Part shown: in pieces, positions 7,417 through 14,685 of the stretch
How the letters are laid out: every line of letters begins with the position of its first letter
Numbering within the stretch: the stretch's first letter is position 1
NCBI GenBank assembly: GCA_025465535.1
Contig: JAODMY010000044.1
Coordinates: 1-46,948, forward strand
Source: Glaciihabitans sp.
Lineage (GTDB): Bacteria; Actinomycetota; Actinomycetes; Actinomycetales; Microbacteriaceae
Length of the DNA: 46,948 nucleotides
Reading direction: 5' to 3'
Notes under the pieces: generated by a model
What the model saw: only the letters and a program-made list of their open reading frames with translations
Database searches by the model: none
What the model was told of the DNA's origin: nothing
Made by a program: the position numbers and the translations under genes

Positions 7417-8005
7417 GGAGGAGGGGACTGCGCGCGCGGGTTCGAGCCGGGTAACGGTGCGCGCCGCCGGGCCGGCGGATGCCGCTGACCTTTCCCGGGT
7501 CGCCTCGGCCACCTTTGCACTGGCCTGTCCTCCGTCGACGACACAGGCATCCATCGATGACTTCATCGCGACGCACTTCACCGAATCCCACTTTGCCGGT
7601 TACCTCGCGGATCCTGAGCGGGCGCTGTTCCTGGCCGTCGCCGATGCCGACGGTGAGAGCGACCCGATCGGCTACACCATGGTGATCTTCGGCGAGCCAA
7701 CTGACCCCGATGTCATCGCCGCGATCGCGCTTCACCCCACCGCAGAACTCAGCAAGGTCTACGTCCTCGCCGGCCACCACGGCGCTGGTGTCGCAGCCCG
7801 ACTGGTTGAGGCATCCGTCGCAGCGGCGGCCGAGCGTGGTGCGGTCGGGATCTGGCTCGGCGTAAACCAGCTCAACGCGCGGGCCAACCGCTTCTACGAG
7901 AAGAGTGGTTTCGCACGCGTGGGCGTCAAGCGATTCCGCCTCGGCGACACGTACGAGGAAGACTTCGTACGGGAGAGAGCGATCGACGCGGATACCATTC
8001 GGTGA
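7358..8005 (+). CDS. GNAT-family N-acetyltransferase
   Basis: A 215-residue protein from ATG at 7358, with AAGGAG 8 nt upstream. The GNAT core starts near residue 34 (VTVRAAGPADAADLSRVASA) and contains the acetyl-CoA-binding loop region LSKVYVLAGHHGAGVAARLV, in which the usual R/QxxGxG/A loop reads HHGAGV. It then shows IWLGVNQLNARANRFYEKSGF, the standard C-terminal GNAT pattern. The substrate is unknown. The first ~30 residues are not part of the fold and are encoded largely by the inverted-repeat element; an in-frame GTG at 7457 would give a start close to the usual family boundary. It is followed within 23 bases by a membrane-protein gene, so it may head a small operon. Confidence 0.88.
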   Translation: MIDDESTVGDVKPTETPSFSEEGTARAGSSRVTVRAAGPADAADLSRVASATFALACPPSTTQASIDDFIATHFTESHFAGYLADPERALFLAVADADGESDPIGYTMVIFGEPTDPDVIAAIALHPTAELSKVYVLAGHHGAGVAARLVEASVAAAAERGAVGIWLGVNQLNARANRFYEKSGFARVGVKRFRLGDTYEEDFVRERAIDADTIR

Positions 8006-8028
8006 GAGATTCGTCGACGAGGAGAAAC

Positions 8029-8715
8029 GTGAAGAGTCCCGGGTACCAGTACGGCGTCGCGGTTGTCCGGGTCCTCGTCGCGGCGCTCATCGTCGTCGCT
8101 GTCGTTGCGCAACTTCAGAACAGCTTCGGGTACTGGCGAAGCCACGGGCTGGATGTCGGATTCCAGCTGGCCAACTTCTTCAGCTTTTTCACGATCGAGG
8201 CCAATGTCGCCAGCGTGGTCGTCCTTTTGATCGGTGCGATTTACGCCTTCGCGAGGCGAAGCGATCCGCGCTGGTACCTTCTGTTCCGCGTCATCGTCGT
8301 TACCTACATGGGCGTGACGGGCGTCGTCTACAACCTCCTCCTGCGCGGGGTCGAACTGCCCCAGGGCGTTACGGTCGAGTGGTCGAACGAAGTCCTGCAC
8401 GTCGTGGCCTGCGCCTACCTCGTGCTCGATTGGATCTTCGCGCCCGGCCGCGTCCCGCTGAACTGGCGGAGCCTTCGGGCCATCGTTATCTTCCCGCTCG
8501 TCTGGGTGGCCTACACGCTGATCCGCGCTCCGTTCACGGTCGACGTGAACAAGGGCAAGGCCTGGTACCCGTATCCGTTCCTCAACCCGTCGCTCGCGAA
8601 TGAGGGCTACTTTTCGGTGTTCTTCTACGTCGTGCTGATCGCCGGCGTTGTCTGCGGGGTCGGCGCCGCAGCGATCTGGGTGTCACGTCGCTGGAAGGGT
8701 GCGCTCGCGGCATGA
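8029..8715 (+). CDS. Pr6Pr-type six-helix membrane protein
   Basis: About 228 residues with roughly six hydrophobic helices (for example VAVVRVLVAALIVVAVVAQL, ANVASVVVLLIGAIYAF, LRAIVIFPLVWVAYTLI). The polar/aromatic motif FFTIEANV in the second helix region, NEVLHVVACAYLVLDW and KAWYPYPFLNP match the Pr6Pr (FAR-17a/AIG1-like) family, whose bacterial role is unknown. GTG at 8029 is chosen because GAGGAGAA lies just upstream; an in-frame GTG at 8002 overlaps the GNAT stop and is less well supported. It overlaps the next gene by ATGA, so these two membrane proteins are probably made together. Confidence 0.85.
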   Translation: MKSPGYQYGVAVVRVLVAALIVVAVVAQLQNSFGYWRSHGLDVGFQLANFFSFFTIEANVASVVVLLIGAIYAFARRSDPRWYLLFRVIVVTYMGVTGVVYNLLLRGVELPQGVTVEWSNEVLHVVACAYLVLDWIFAPGRVPLNWRSLRAIVIFPLVWVAYTLIRAPFTVDVNKGKAWYPYPFLNPSLANEGYFSVFFYVVLIAGVVCGVGAAAIWVSRRWKGALAA

Positions 8716-9395
8716 GTCTTCGTTCTTTCGCCGATGTGATCTCCTCGATCGCGGGATCCGTTCTCGTGCTGGCCGCCCTCGTAATCATCTGGGCCGCGCG
8801 CCTGACCATTCACGCCGACATCTATGTCAGCGAACTCGGCGCGACCGGAATGCCGACCGCGCACGTCTTCGAGATTGCGCTTCTCCTCATCGTTGCGGGC
8901 GGCGGCCTGATCGCGTTCGCGGGCAAGGACATCCGATCTCGCGTGCGCTGGCTCGCCGTTTGGGCACCCGCCGTCTCGCTCTGGATCGCCTGTGGCTTCT
9001 TCCTCGTCGCATCCCAGGTAACGTGCACGGCGGGATGTCCGCTGCCGTACGGTCCCACGTTCGACTGGCAGGATCTCACCCACATCACCTGCGCGACCCT
9101 CGCGTTCGGCCTTGCCTGCTTCGCCATGCTGCAGGCGGCCTTCGCTGACCACCATCGCATCCTCGCCCGATTCTCGCTCGTGATGGGGATCGCGGTAGGA
9201 GTCGTTGCCGGCATCGGTGGGCTCTGCTCGATCACCCGCATCGAGGTCGACTTCGGCAGCAGCCTCGAGCTGGTCGCGACGACGCTCGCCATTGCCTGGG
9301 TCGCGGTGTTCGGCGCCACGATCGCGGCACGGCGCCTCCGAGCTCAGCGGCTCATGAGCTCCAGCAGCCGATTCGCGAGCCCGACGAGCAGATAG
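8712..9395 (+). CDS. DUF998-type membrane protein
   Basis: A 227-residue protein with about six hydrophobic helices. It resembles DUF998 proteins by the glycine/alanine-rich helices, the extracytoplasmic loop with cysteines (QVTCTAGCPLPYGPTFDWQD) and the following helix HITCATLAFGLACFAML. No enzymatic motif is seen. It is translationally coupled to the Pr6Pr-type gene. Its last ~17 codons overlap the 3' end of a convergent gene on the opposite strand, so the two transcripts are complementary at their ends. Confidence 0.75.
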   Translation: MSLRSFADVISSIAGSVLVLAALVIIWAARLTIHADIYVSELGATGMPTAHVFEIALLLIVAGGGLIAFAGKDIRSRVRWLAVWAPAVSLWIACGFFLVASQVTCTAGCPLPYGPTFDWQDLTHITCATLAFGLACFAMLQAAFADHHRILARFSLVMGIAVGVVAGIGGLCSITRIEVDFGSSLELVATTLAIAWVAVFGATIAARRLRAQRLMSSSSRFASPTSR

Positions 9396-9952
9396 ATCTC
9401 GTTGTCGTCGCGCTCGACCCAGCGAACCTGTGGCTCGGCGGCGACCGGCACGAAGTCGTTGTGCTGCTCCCAGACGACCAGGGTGCGGTCCGCTCCGAGA
9501 ACGTACTGCTGCCACCAGACCTGGCGAAGATACGAGCGTGGGATGCTGCGCCAGAGGCGCGAGGTGGTCTTGATCTCGCACAGCAGCAGGTTCGACCCAT
9601 GCTGGCTGACGCCATCCGGAGTCGCAAGATGAAGCGGCTGCTGGTGCGCGTGATAGAGGTCTGAGCTCGGTGCGATGCCGTGATTGGCGAGGACCCAGCG
9701 AGCGATCTCTGGCTCGCGAGCGCGACCATGGTCGGTGTACGCGTTGCCGCCGAACCCGTTGCCGCTGCGCTTCTCGAGCGCGACGCCGTCGAGGGCGCGG
9801 GCGCTGGAGAGGCGGGCAACGTCGGTCGCGGTGACCCCGCGGCTGCGTGCGCGGAGCCAGGCGACGCGATCGGTGGCGTTCGCGACGACGCGGGCGCGGT
9901 GATCCGGAGCGGGCTCGTCCCAGAGGTCGAGGGTCGGATGCGCGAGGGTCAC
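9344..9952 (-). CDS. YqaJ-like exonuclease-fold protein
   Basis: About 202 residues from GTG at 9952, with GGGAGAG upstream; an in-frame extension to 9997 is possible. It resembles YqaJ/lambda-exonuclease-type nucleases: GGNAYTDHGRAREPEIARW near residue 70 corresponds to the G...E.G...E region, and the C-terminal LLLCEIKTTSRLW is the E-x-K catalytic strand, followed by RQVWWQQYVLGADRTLVVW. Such domains occur in phage recombinases and in bacterial chromosomal proteins. No phage genes are nearby, so a prophage origin is not indicated. It converges on, and overlaps, the DUF998-type gene. Confidence 0.8.
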   Translation of the reverse strand: MTLAHPTLDLWDEPAPDHRARVVANATDRVAWLRARSRGVTATDVARLSSARALDGVALEKRSGNGFGGNAYTDHGRAREPEIARWVLANHGIAPSSDLYHAHQQPLHLATPDGVSQHGSNLLLCEIKTTSRLWRSIPRSYLRQVWWQQYVLGADRTLVVWEQHNDFVPVAAEPQVRWVERDDNEIYLLVGLANRLLELMSR

Positions 9953-10060
9953 GCTGTCATTCTCTCCCGCCCCGCCCACTTCGGCGCCAAGCCCCACCGC
10001 CCGCCCATCAGTCAGAGGGGAGGGGAAGGCTCGAAAAGGCGCAGGAGAAAAAGTGGACGC

Positions 10061-10091
10061 TCACAGTTTCCTCATAGAAAGCTCCTAATAC
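10061..10091 (+). promoter_or_regulatory. PhoP-type direct repeat and -10 element upstream of response regulator
   Basis: TCACAGT (10061-10067) and TCATAGA (10072-10078) form a direct repeat with a 4-nt spacer, the 11-base spacing used by OmpR/PhoP-family dimers. TAATAC follows at 10086-10091, which would place the transcript start at about 10098, one base before the ATG. This fits an autoregulated, nearly leaderless two-component operon. Confidence 0.6.
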
Positions 10092-10098
10092 TTGAATC

Positions 10099-10863
10099 AT
10101 GACAACTTTTCCACTCGAGTCGCGGCACACGGCTCCGAACGCGGCTCAGCCGCGGCTGCGCCGGCCCGACGGTAGCCCGATTCGTGCGGTAGTCGTTGAT
10201 GACGAGGACTCCCTGACCGATCTGCTCTCGATGGCGCTTCGCTACGAGGGCTGGGACGTGCGCCTGGCCCCTGACGGACAGAAAGCGCTCAGTGTGGTTC
10301 GCGAGTTCCGTCCCGACATCATCGTCCTCGACATCATGCTCCCGGACATCGACGGTCTGCAGGTCCTGCAGCGACTGCGCGCCGACGGCAACCAGACGCC
10401 TATCCTCTTCCTCACCGCCAAGGACTCCGTGGATGACCGGATCGCCGGCCTCACCGTCGGCGGCGACGACTACGTCACCAAGCCGTTCAGCCTCGAGGAG
10501 CTGGTCGCGCGCCTGCGCGGTCTCATCCGCCGCTCGGGGATGACGGTGGACGACTCTGCGGACTCCCACATCGTCGTCGGCGACCTCGAGCTCGATGAGG
10601 ACAGCTACGAGGTGCGCCGCGGCGGTGAGCTCATCGACCTGACGGCCACCGAGTTCGAGCTGCTTCGCTACCTGATGCGCAACGCGCGCCGCGTGGTCAG
10701 CAAGATGCAGATCCTTGACCGGGTCTGGAGCTACGACTTCGGCGGCAAGTCCAGCGTGGTCGAGATTTACATCTCCTACCTTCGCAAGAAGATCGACGCC
10801 GGCCGCACCCCCATGATCCACACCGTCCGCGGCGTGGGCTACATCCTGAAGCCAACGCGATGA
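10099..10863 (+). CDS. OmpR/PhoB-family response regulator (TrcR/PhoP-like)
   Basis: A 254-residue regulator. After a ~28-residue basic leader the receiver domain starts (IRAVVVDDEDSLTDLLSMAL), with phospho-Asp at residue 78 (IIVLDIMLPDIDG), Thr in FLTAKDS and Lys in YVTKPFSLEELVARL. The C-terminal winged-helix DNA-binding domain has LTATEFELLRYLMRNARRVV, then SVVEIYISYLRKKID and HTVRGVGYIL. The gene is coupled by ATGA overlap to the sensor kinase. Its upstream direct repeat suggests autoregulation. Among characterised relatives it looks closest to actinobacterial TrcR/PhoP-type regulators, but the signal is not identifiable from sequence alone. Confidence 0.93.
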   Translation: MTTFPLESRHTAPNAAQPRLRRPDGSPIRAVVVDDEDSLTDLLSMALRYEGWDVRLAPDGQKALSVVREFRPDIIVLDIMLPDIDGLQVLQRLRADGNQTPILFLTAKDSVDDRIAGLTVGGDDYVTKPFSLEELVARLRGLIRRSGMTVDDSADSHIVVGDLELDEDSYEVRRGGELIDLTATEFELLRYLMRNARRVVSKMQILDRVWSYDFGGKSSVVEIYISYLRKKIDAGRTPMIHTVRGVGYILKPTR

Positions 10864-12404
10864 AACTGCGGCTCAGCCGCGCGCCGAGGACACTACTGAA
10901 GCTCAGCCGCGCGCCGTGGACACTCCGTCGGCGCCTGGTCGTCAGCGTCGTAGCCCTCTTCGCGCTGCTGAGCCTCATCGTCGGTGGGTTCAGCGTGATT
11001 GCCCTCTACGGCAATCTGCTGACACCGATCGACAACCAGCTCACCCGAGCGGTGGCCTTCACCGAGCGCGCGGCCGGATTGAATCCTGACGCGGGTCCAC
11101 CGACTGCCGGCGGCAACGCCCCTGGCCTTTCGGCCGGGTCGATCGTCGCGGATTCCATCGGAACGGAGATCGGCGGGGAGCAAAGCCCCATCTTCGGCGG
11201 AACGGCGACGACGCTGTCCAGCACGGAACTGACTCCGTTGCTCTCAATGACGACGAGTGGCACGATCACCAACATCACGATCCCCGGGGTCGGAGATTTT
11301 CGCGTCATTCGAACGCGGCTCCTGACAGCCACAAGCCAGAACACCGGTGCGACCTTCAAGTTCTACCGATACATTGCAACGCCGCTGGCCGATACCCAGT
11401 CGACGATGCTTCGCTTCGGGCTCGCGCTCGGCGGAATCCTTCTCGGTGCTGTTCTTCTCGTCGCATTCGCAACCAGGTGGATCGTCGCGCTCGCGCTTCG
11501 GCCACTGCAGCGGGTCGCTGCCACCGCAACCGAGGTGTCGTCGATGCCGCTGGATCGCGGTGAGGTGGACCTGTCGGTTCGAGTCCCCGACGCCGATACC
11601 GATCAGCGCACCGAGGTCGGCCAGGTCGGCCTCGCGCTGAACACCATGCTTGGGCACGTCGGCAATGCGCTGCAGGCAAGGCAGGCAAGCGAGAGCCGTG
11701 TCCGGCAGTTCGTCGCGGACGCCAGCCACGAGTTGCGCACGCCGCTGGCGTCGATTCGCGGATACGCCGAGCTCACCCGTCGCGGAAACTACGACCTCCC
11801 GGAGGATGTCACGCACTCGCTCGGCCGGGTTGAGTCGGAGGCCGTGCGGATGACGACGCTCGTCGAGGACCTCCTGCTTCTGGCTCGACTGGATGAGGGT
11901 CGCGACATCGAGACTGGCCCGCTCGACCTGTCAAGGCTGCTGGTCGACTGCGTGAGCGATGCGTACGCGGCGGGCCCGGAGCACGAGTGGGAGCTCGATG
12001 CACCGGATGATCCGGTGAAGATCGAGGGCGACGGCCAGCGCATCCACCAGGTCTTCGTCAATCTGCTTGCCAACGCCCGCGTCCACACGCCGCCGGGGAC
12101 AACGGTTACTGTCGCACTCTCCCAGACCAAATCGAAGACCGCGGTCGTGACCGTGACGGATGACGGTCCCGGTATTCCCGTCGGTGTCCGGGCCACCCTG
12201 TTCGAGCGCTTCGCGCGCGGCGACTCGTCGCGCTCACGGGCATCAGGCAGCACTGGTCTCGGCCTCGCGATCGTGAAGGCGGTCATCGATGCGCACGGTG
12301 GCAGCGTGACTGTCGCCAGCGTTCCGGGAAAGACGGAGTTCCGGATCGAACTGCCGGTCGTCGCGGTCAGAGCTGATGGCGAATCCGTCGTTCTGTCTCA
12401 GTAG
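10860..12404 (+). CDS. Membrane sensor histidine kinase (HAMP-HisKA-HATPase)
   Basis: A 514-residue kinase paired with the preceding regulator. The N-terminus contains a tandem duplication (LRLSRAPRTL then LKLSRAPWTL) before TM1 (VVSVVALFALLSLIVGGFSV). An extracytoplasmic loop of ~125 residues follows, then TM2 (FGLALGGILLGAVLLVAFAT) and a HAMP linker. HisKA carries phospho-His 290 in FVADASHELRTPLASIRGYA. The ATPase domain shows the N box VFVNLLANARVHTP, G1 DDGPGIP, the F box LFERFARGD and G2 GSTGLGLAIVK. All catalytic motifs are intact. It starts inside the regulator stop codon, so expression is coupled. Confidence 0.94.
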   Translation: MKLRLSRAPRTLLKLSRAPWTLRRRLVVSVVALFALLSLIVGGFSVIALYGNLLTPIDNQLTRAVAFTERAAGLNPDAGPPTAGGNAPGLSAGSIVADSIGTEIGGEQSPIFGGTATTLSSTELTPLLSMTTSGTITNITIPGVGDFRVIRTRLLTATSQNTGATFKFYRYIATPLADTQSTMLRFGLALGGILLGAVLLVAFATRWIVALALRPLQRVAATATEVSSMPLDRGEVDLSVRVPDADTDQRTEVGQVGLALNTMLGHVGNALQARQASESRVRQFVADASHELRTPLASIRGYAELTRRGNYDLPEDVTHSLGRVESEAVRMTTLVEDLLLLARLDEGRDIETGPLDLSRLLVDCVSDAYAAGPEHEWELDAPDDPVKIEGDGQRIHQVFVNLLANARVHTPPGTTVTVALSQTKSKTAVVTVTDDGPGIPVGVRATLFERFARGDSSRSRASGSTGLGLAIVKAVIDAHGGSVTVASVPGKTEFRIELPVVAVRADGESVVLSQ

Positions 12405-12407
12405 ACT
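12402..12407 (+). promoter_or_regulatory. TAGACT -10 box for leaderless start
   Basis: TAGACT ends seven bases before the ATG at 12414, which would make that ATG the first transcribed codon. It overlaps the end of the kinase gene, giving the dehydrogenase its own promoter. No strong -35 is visible. Confidence 0.5.
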
Positions 12408-12413
12408 TAATTC

Positions 12414-13256
12414 ATGCGAATTGCGGTAACTGGCGGTAATGGAAAACTTGGTTCAGAGGTAGTTCGGGGGCTTGGCGCTGCGGGCCACGAGGTCTTCGTG
12501 CTCGACACGGTCGGCGTTCGGAGCGACACCTTCCTGCGTATCGACCTCACCGACTACGGCTCGGTGGTCGACGCCTTCACCTCTGTGAATGACAAATACG
12601 ATTCGCTGGATGCCGTCGTGCACCTGGCAGCGGTTCCCGCCGGCGGTCTCGTCCCGGACTCCGCGACGTTCCACAACAACATGAACGCGACGTTCAACGT
12701 CTTCCAGGCCGCACGTCGCGCCGGGATCAAGACGATCGTCTACGCGTCGAGCGAGACGCTCCTCGGCATCCCGTTCGAAATCGATCCGCCCTACCTCCCG
12801 GTCGACGAGGAGTACCCGTCACGGCCCGAGTCGATGTACTCGGTCACGAAGGCGCTCGAGGAAGAGCTGGCGACGAAGCTCGTCCGCTGGGATCCGGAGC
12901 TGAGCATCTCGGGTCTGCGCTTCTCGAACGTGTTGAACGAGACCGACTACGTCAACCAGCCGACCTGGGACACCGATCCGAAGCTGCGCCGCTGGAACCT
13001 CTGGGGCTACATCGACACCCGGGATGGCGCACTGGCGGTACTGAAGGCGCTCGAGGCCAGGATCCCCGGATTCGAAACCTACGTGATCGCCAACGCCGAC
13101 ACCGTCATGACTCGCCCGAGCTCGGAGCTGGCAGCGGCGGAGTTCCCGAACGTCGATCTCAAGCACGAACTGGTGGGAACCGAGACGCTGCTCTCGATCG
13201 ACAAGGCCCGCAGGCTGCTCGGCTTCGAGCCGAAGCACTCCTGGCGCAACGCCTGA
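12414..13256 (+). CDS. NAD(P)-dependent epimerase/dehydratase-family protein
   Basis: A 280-residue extended short-chain dehydrogenase. The nucleotide-binding motif is at the very N-terminus (VTGGNGKLGSEVV, a GxxGxxG variant), an acidic residue for NAD follows in VFVLDTVG, and VHLAAVPAGG is the usual NAD-contact strand. The catalytic Tyr and Lys are in SMYSVTKALEEE, with Ser in VYASSETLLG. This family includes sugar-nucleotide epimerases and uronate dehydrogenases; substrate choice cannot be told from the sequence. It probably starts leaderless behind TAGACT at 12402-12407. It is followed by a repeat element and then the rplJ promoter. Confidence 0.88.
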   Translation: MRIAVTGGNGKLGSEVVRGLGAAGHEVFVLDTVGVRSDTFLRIDLTDYGSVVDAFTSVNDKYDSLDAVVHLAAVPAGGLVPDSATFHNNMNATFNVFQAARRAGIKTIVYASSETLLGIPFEIDPPYLPVDEEYPSRPESMYSVTKALEEELATKLVRWDPELSISGLRFSNVLNETDYVNQPTWDTDPKLRRWNLWGYIDTRDGALAVLKALEARIPGFETYVIANADTVMTRPSSELAAAEFPNVDLKHELVGTETLLSIDKARRLLGFEPKHSWRNA

Positions 13257-13273
13257 GCACACTTCTGCCATCT

Positions 13274-13352
13274 GAAAACGAAGGAACTTCGCGCGGGATG
13301 CGCGTCGAACGGGCATCCCGCGCTGCAGGAGCGTGAAAACTCCTTCGTTTTC
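13274..13352. repeat. GAAAACGAAGGA-family inverted repeat, copy B
   Basis: Outer arms GAAAACGAAGGA (13274-13285) and its exact complement (13341-13352). Inside lies a second perfect hairpin, GCGGGATGC with GCATCCCGC around 13293-13323. It is located just 3' of the epimerase-family gene and about 35 bases before the rplJ promoter, so it could end transcription of the former, though there is no T-tract. Confidence 0.88.
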
Positions 13353-13387
13353 GGGAGCAGGACGGGCCCATCTAGCAGACGGCGGGT

Positions 13388-13416
13388 TTGCCAGCCGGGC
13401 TCGCATCACGTACTCT
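13388..13416 (+). promoter_or_regulatory. Probable rplJ-rplL promoter
   Basis: TTGCCA (13388-13393) and TACTCT (13411-13416) are separated by 17 nt, an excellent match to a housekeeping actinobacterial promoter. The start would be near 13423, giving a leader of about 210 nt before rplJ. This promoter and leader account for most of the 377-base gap between the epimerase-family gene and rplJ. Confidence 0.65.
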
Positions 13417-13556
13417 TGTCGAGGCCAAAGACCGCTGGATGTCGCGAGCAATCGTGATCGAAGGTTTGGCTGGATAGTGCTGTGTCTCTCTGAGCAGCAG
13501 TCCAGTCAGCATCCCGCGCAGGTGTGTGTAGAAGTTCGATCCGATTTGGATCATTC

Positions 13557-13587
13557 AGCTCCGTACGCCAAGCGTCGGAGCTTTTTT
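13557..13587 (+). promoter_or_regulatory. Terminator-like hairpin in rplJ leader (attenuator / L10 leader)
   Basis: AGCTCCG (13557-13563) pairs with CGGAGCT (13576-13582) and is followed by a T-run to 13587: a complete intrinsic-terminator shape 46 nt before the rplJ ATG. A further short palindrome, TTGGTT-G-AACCAA, is at 13603-13615. In bacteria the L10-L7/L12 complex represses its own mRNA by binding the rplJ leader; the hairpin suggests control by attenuation here. That mechanism is inferred. Confidence 0.6.
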
Positions 13588-13633
13588 AGTTCCCGCGTGG
13601 TCTTGGTTGAACCAACCACTACTAAGGAGCGCC

Positions 13634-14149
13634 ATGGCGAACAAGGAAGCATCGGTTGCCGAGCTTACGGAGAGTTTCCGTAGCTCGAACGCTGTCCTGC
13701 TGACCGAGTACCGCGGACTCACCGTTGCCCAGCTCAAGCAGCTGCGGCAGTCGATCAGTGAGCACGCGACGTACGCCGTGGTGAAGAACACGCTGACCAA
13801 GATTGCGGCCAACCAGGCAGGTATCTCGTCATTCGACGCAGAACTCGCCGGGCCATCCGCTCTCGCTTTCGTTCACGGCGACACCGTCGCTGTTGCGAAG
13901 GCTCTGCGTGACTTTGCCAAGGCAAACCCTCTGCTGGTCGTGAAGGGCGGTTACTTCGACGGTAACCCCCTGAGCGCAGAAGAGGTCAACAAGCTCGCCG
14001 ATCTCGAAAGCCGGGAGGTGCTGCTGGCCAAGCTGGCTGGCGCCTTCAAGCAGTCGCTGTTCGGTGCTGCATATCTGTTCAACGCACCGCTGTCGAAGGC
14101 CGTTCGCACGGTCGACGCGCTGCGCGAGAAGCAGGATTCCGCGAACTAA
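13634..14149 (+). CDS. rplJ: 50S ribosomal protein L10
   Basis: A 171-residue protein that anchors L7/L12 dimers to the ribosome. The ATG at 13634 follows AAGGAG; a longer in-frame extension to 13607 has no support. Conserved parts are [34 protein letters not shown] and the C-terminal region that binds L7/L12. Normal length. It is 36 nt upstream of rplL and is preceded by a long regulated leader. Confidence 0.97.
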   Translation: MANKEASVAELTESFRSSNAVLLTEYRGLTVAQLKQLRQSISEHATYAVVKNTLTKIAANQAGISSFDAELAGPSALAFVHGDTVAVAKALRDFAKANPLLVVKGGYFDGNPLSAEEVNKLADLESREVLLAKLAGAFKQSLFGAAYLFNAPLSKAVRTVDALREKQDSAN

Positions 14150-14185
14150 CGCGGTCGAAACACTAGAAAAACTAAGGAGAACCAA

Positions 14186-14572
14186 ATGGCAAAGCTGTCA
14201 ACAGACCAGCTGCTCGACGCGTTCAAGGAGCTCACGCTCATTGAGCTCAGCGACTTCGTGAAGAAGTTCGAGGAGACCTTCGAGGTCACCGCTGCGGCTC
14301 CCGTGGCCGTTGCTGCCGCGGGTGGCGGAGCTGCTGCTCCCGCCGAAGAGGTCGAGGAGAAGGACTCGTTCGACGTCGTCCTCGAGTCGGCTGGCGAGAA
14401 GAAGATCCAGGTCATCAAGGAGGTGCGCGCACTCACGAGCCTCGGCCTTGGTGAGGCGAAGGCACTCGTTGATGGTGCTCCGGGCGTTGTGCTCGAGGGT
14501 GCAAACAAGGAGAACGCCGAGAAGGCAAAGGCTCAGCTCGAAGAGGCTGGCGCCACCGTCACGCTCAAGTAA
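14186..14572 (+). CDS. rplL: 50S ribosomal protein L7/L12
   Basis: A 128-residue acidic stalk protein that recruits translational GTPases. The N-terminal dimerisation domain starts [20 protein letters not shown]. An alanine-rich hinge follows ([13 protein letters not shown]). The C-terminal domain has the conserved [20 protein letters not shown] and ends ATVTLK. A strong ribosome-binding site (AAGGAG) precedes the ATG. A perfect intrinsic terminator follows. Confidence 0.98.
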   Translation: MAKLSTDQLLDAFKELTLIELSDFVKKFEETFEVTAAAPVAVAAAGGGAAAPAEEVEEKDSFDVVLESAGEKKIQVIKEVRALTSLGLGEAKALVDGAPGVVLEGANKENAEKAKAQLEEAGATVTLK

Positions 14573-14602
14573 TTCCCACCCCGGTAGCGGGGTACACAAG
14601 AG

Positions 14603-14636
14603 GGCGCCGCATCCGAATGGATGCGGCGCCTTTTTT
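14603..14636 (+). terminator. Strong intrinsic terminator after rplL
   Basis: A perfect 12-bp stem (14603-14614 with 14619-14630), a GAAT loop, and six T residues (14631-14636), 30 nt after the rplL stop. Confidence 0.97.
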
Positions 14637-14673
14637 GCGTGGCACCGGCCGTTCACCCGGGCGCCGAACCACC

Positions 14674-14679
14674 TAGGGT
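14674..14679 (+). promoter_or_regulatory. TAGGGT -10 box for leaderless start
   Basis: TAGGGT ends seven bases before the GTG at 14686, so transcription is predicted to start on that codon. No Shine-Dalgarno sequence is seen there. Confidence 0.5.
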
Positions 14680-14685
14680 AATTGG

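Noticed and set aside
9344-9952. Prophage remnant
   Set aside because: The YqaJ-like gene is the only phage-like feature; there is no integrase, structural gene or attachment site nearby.
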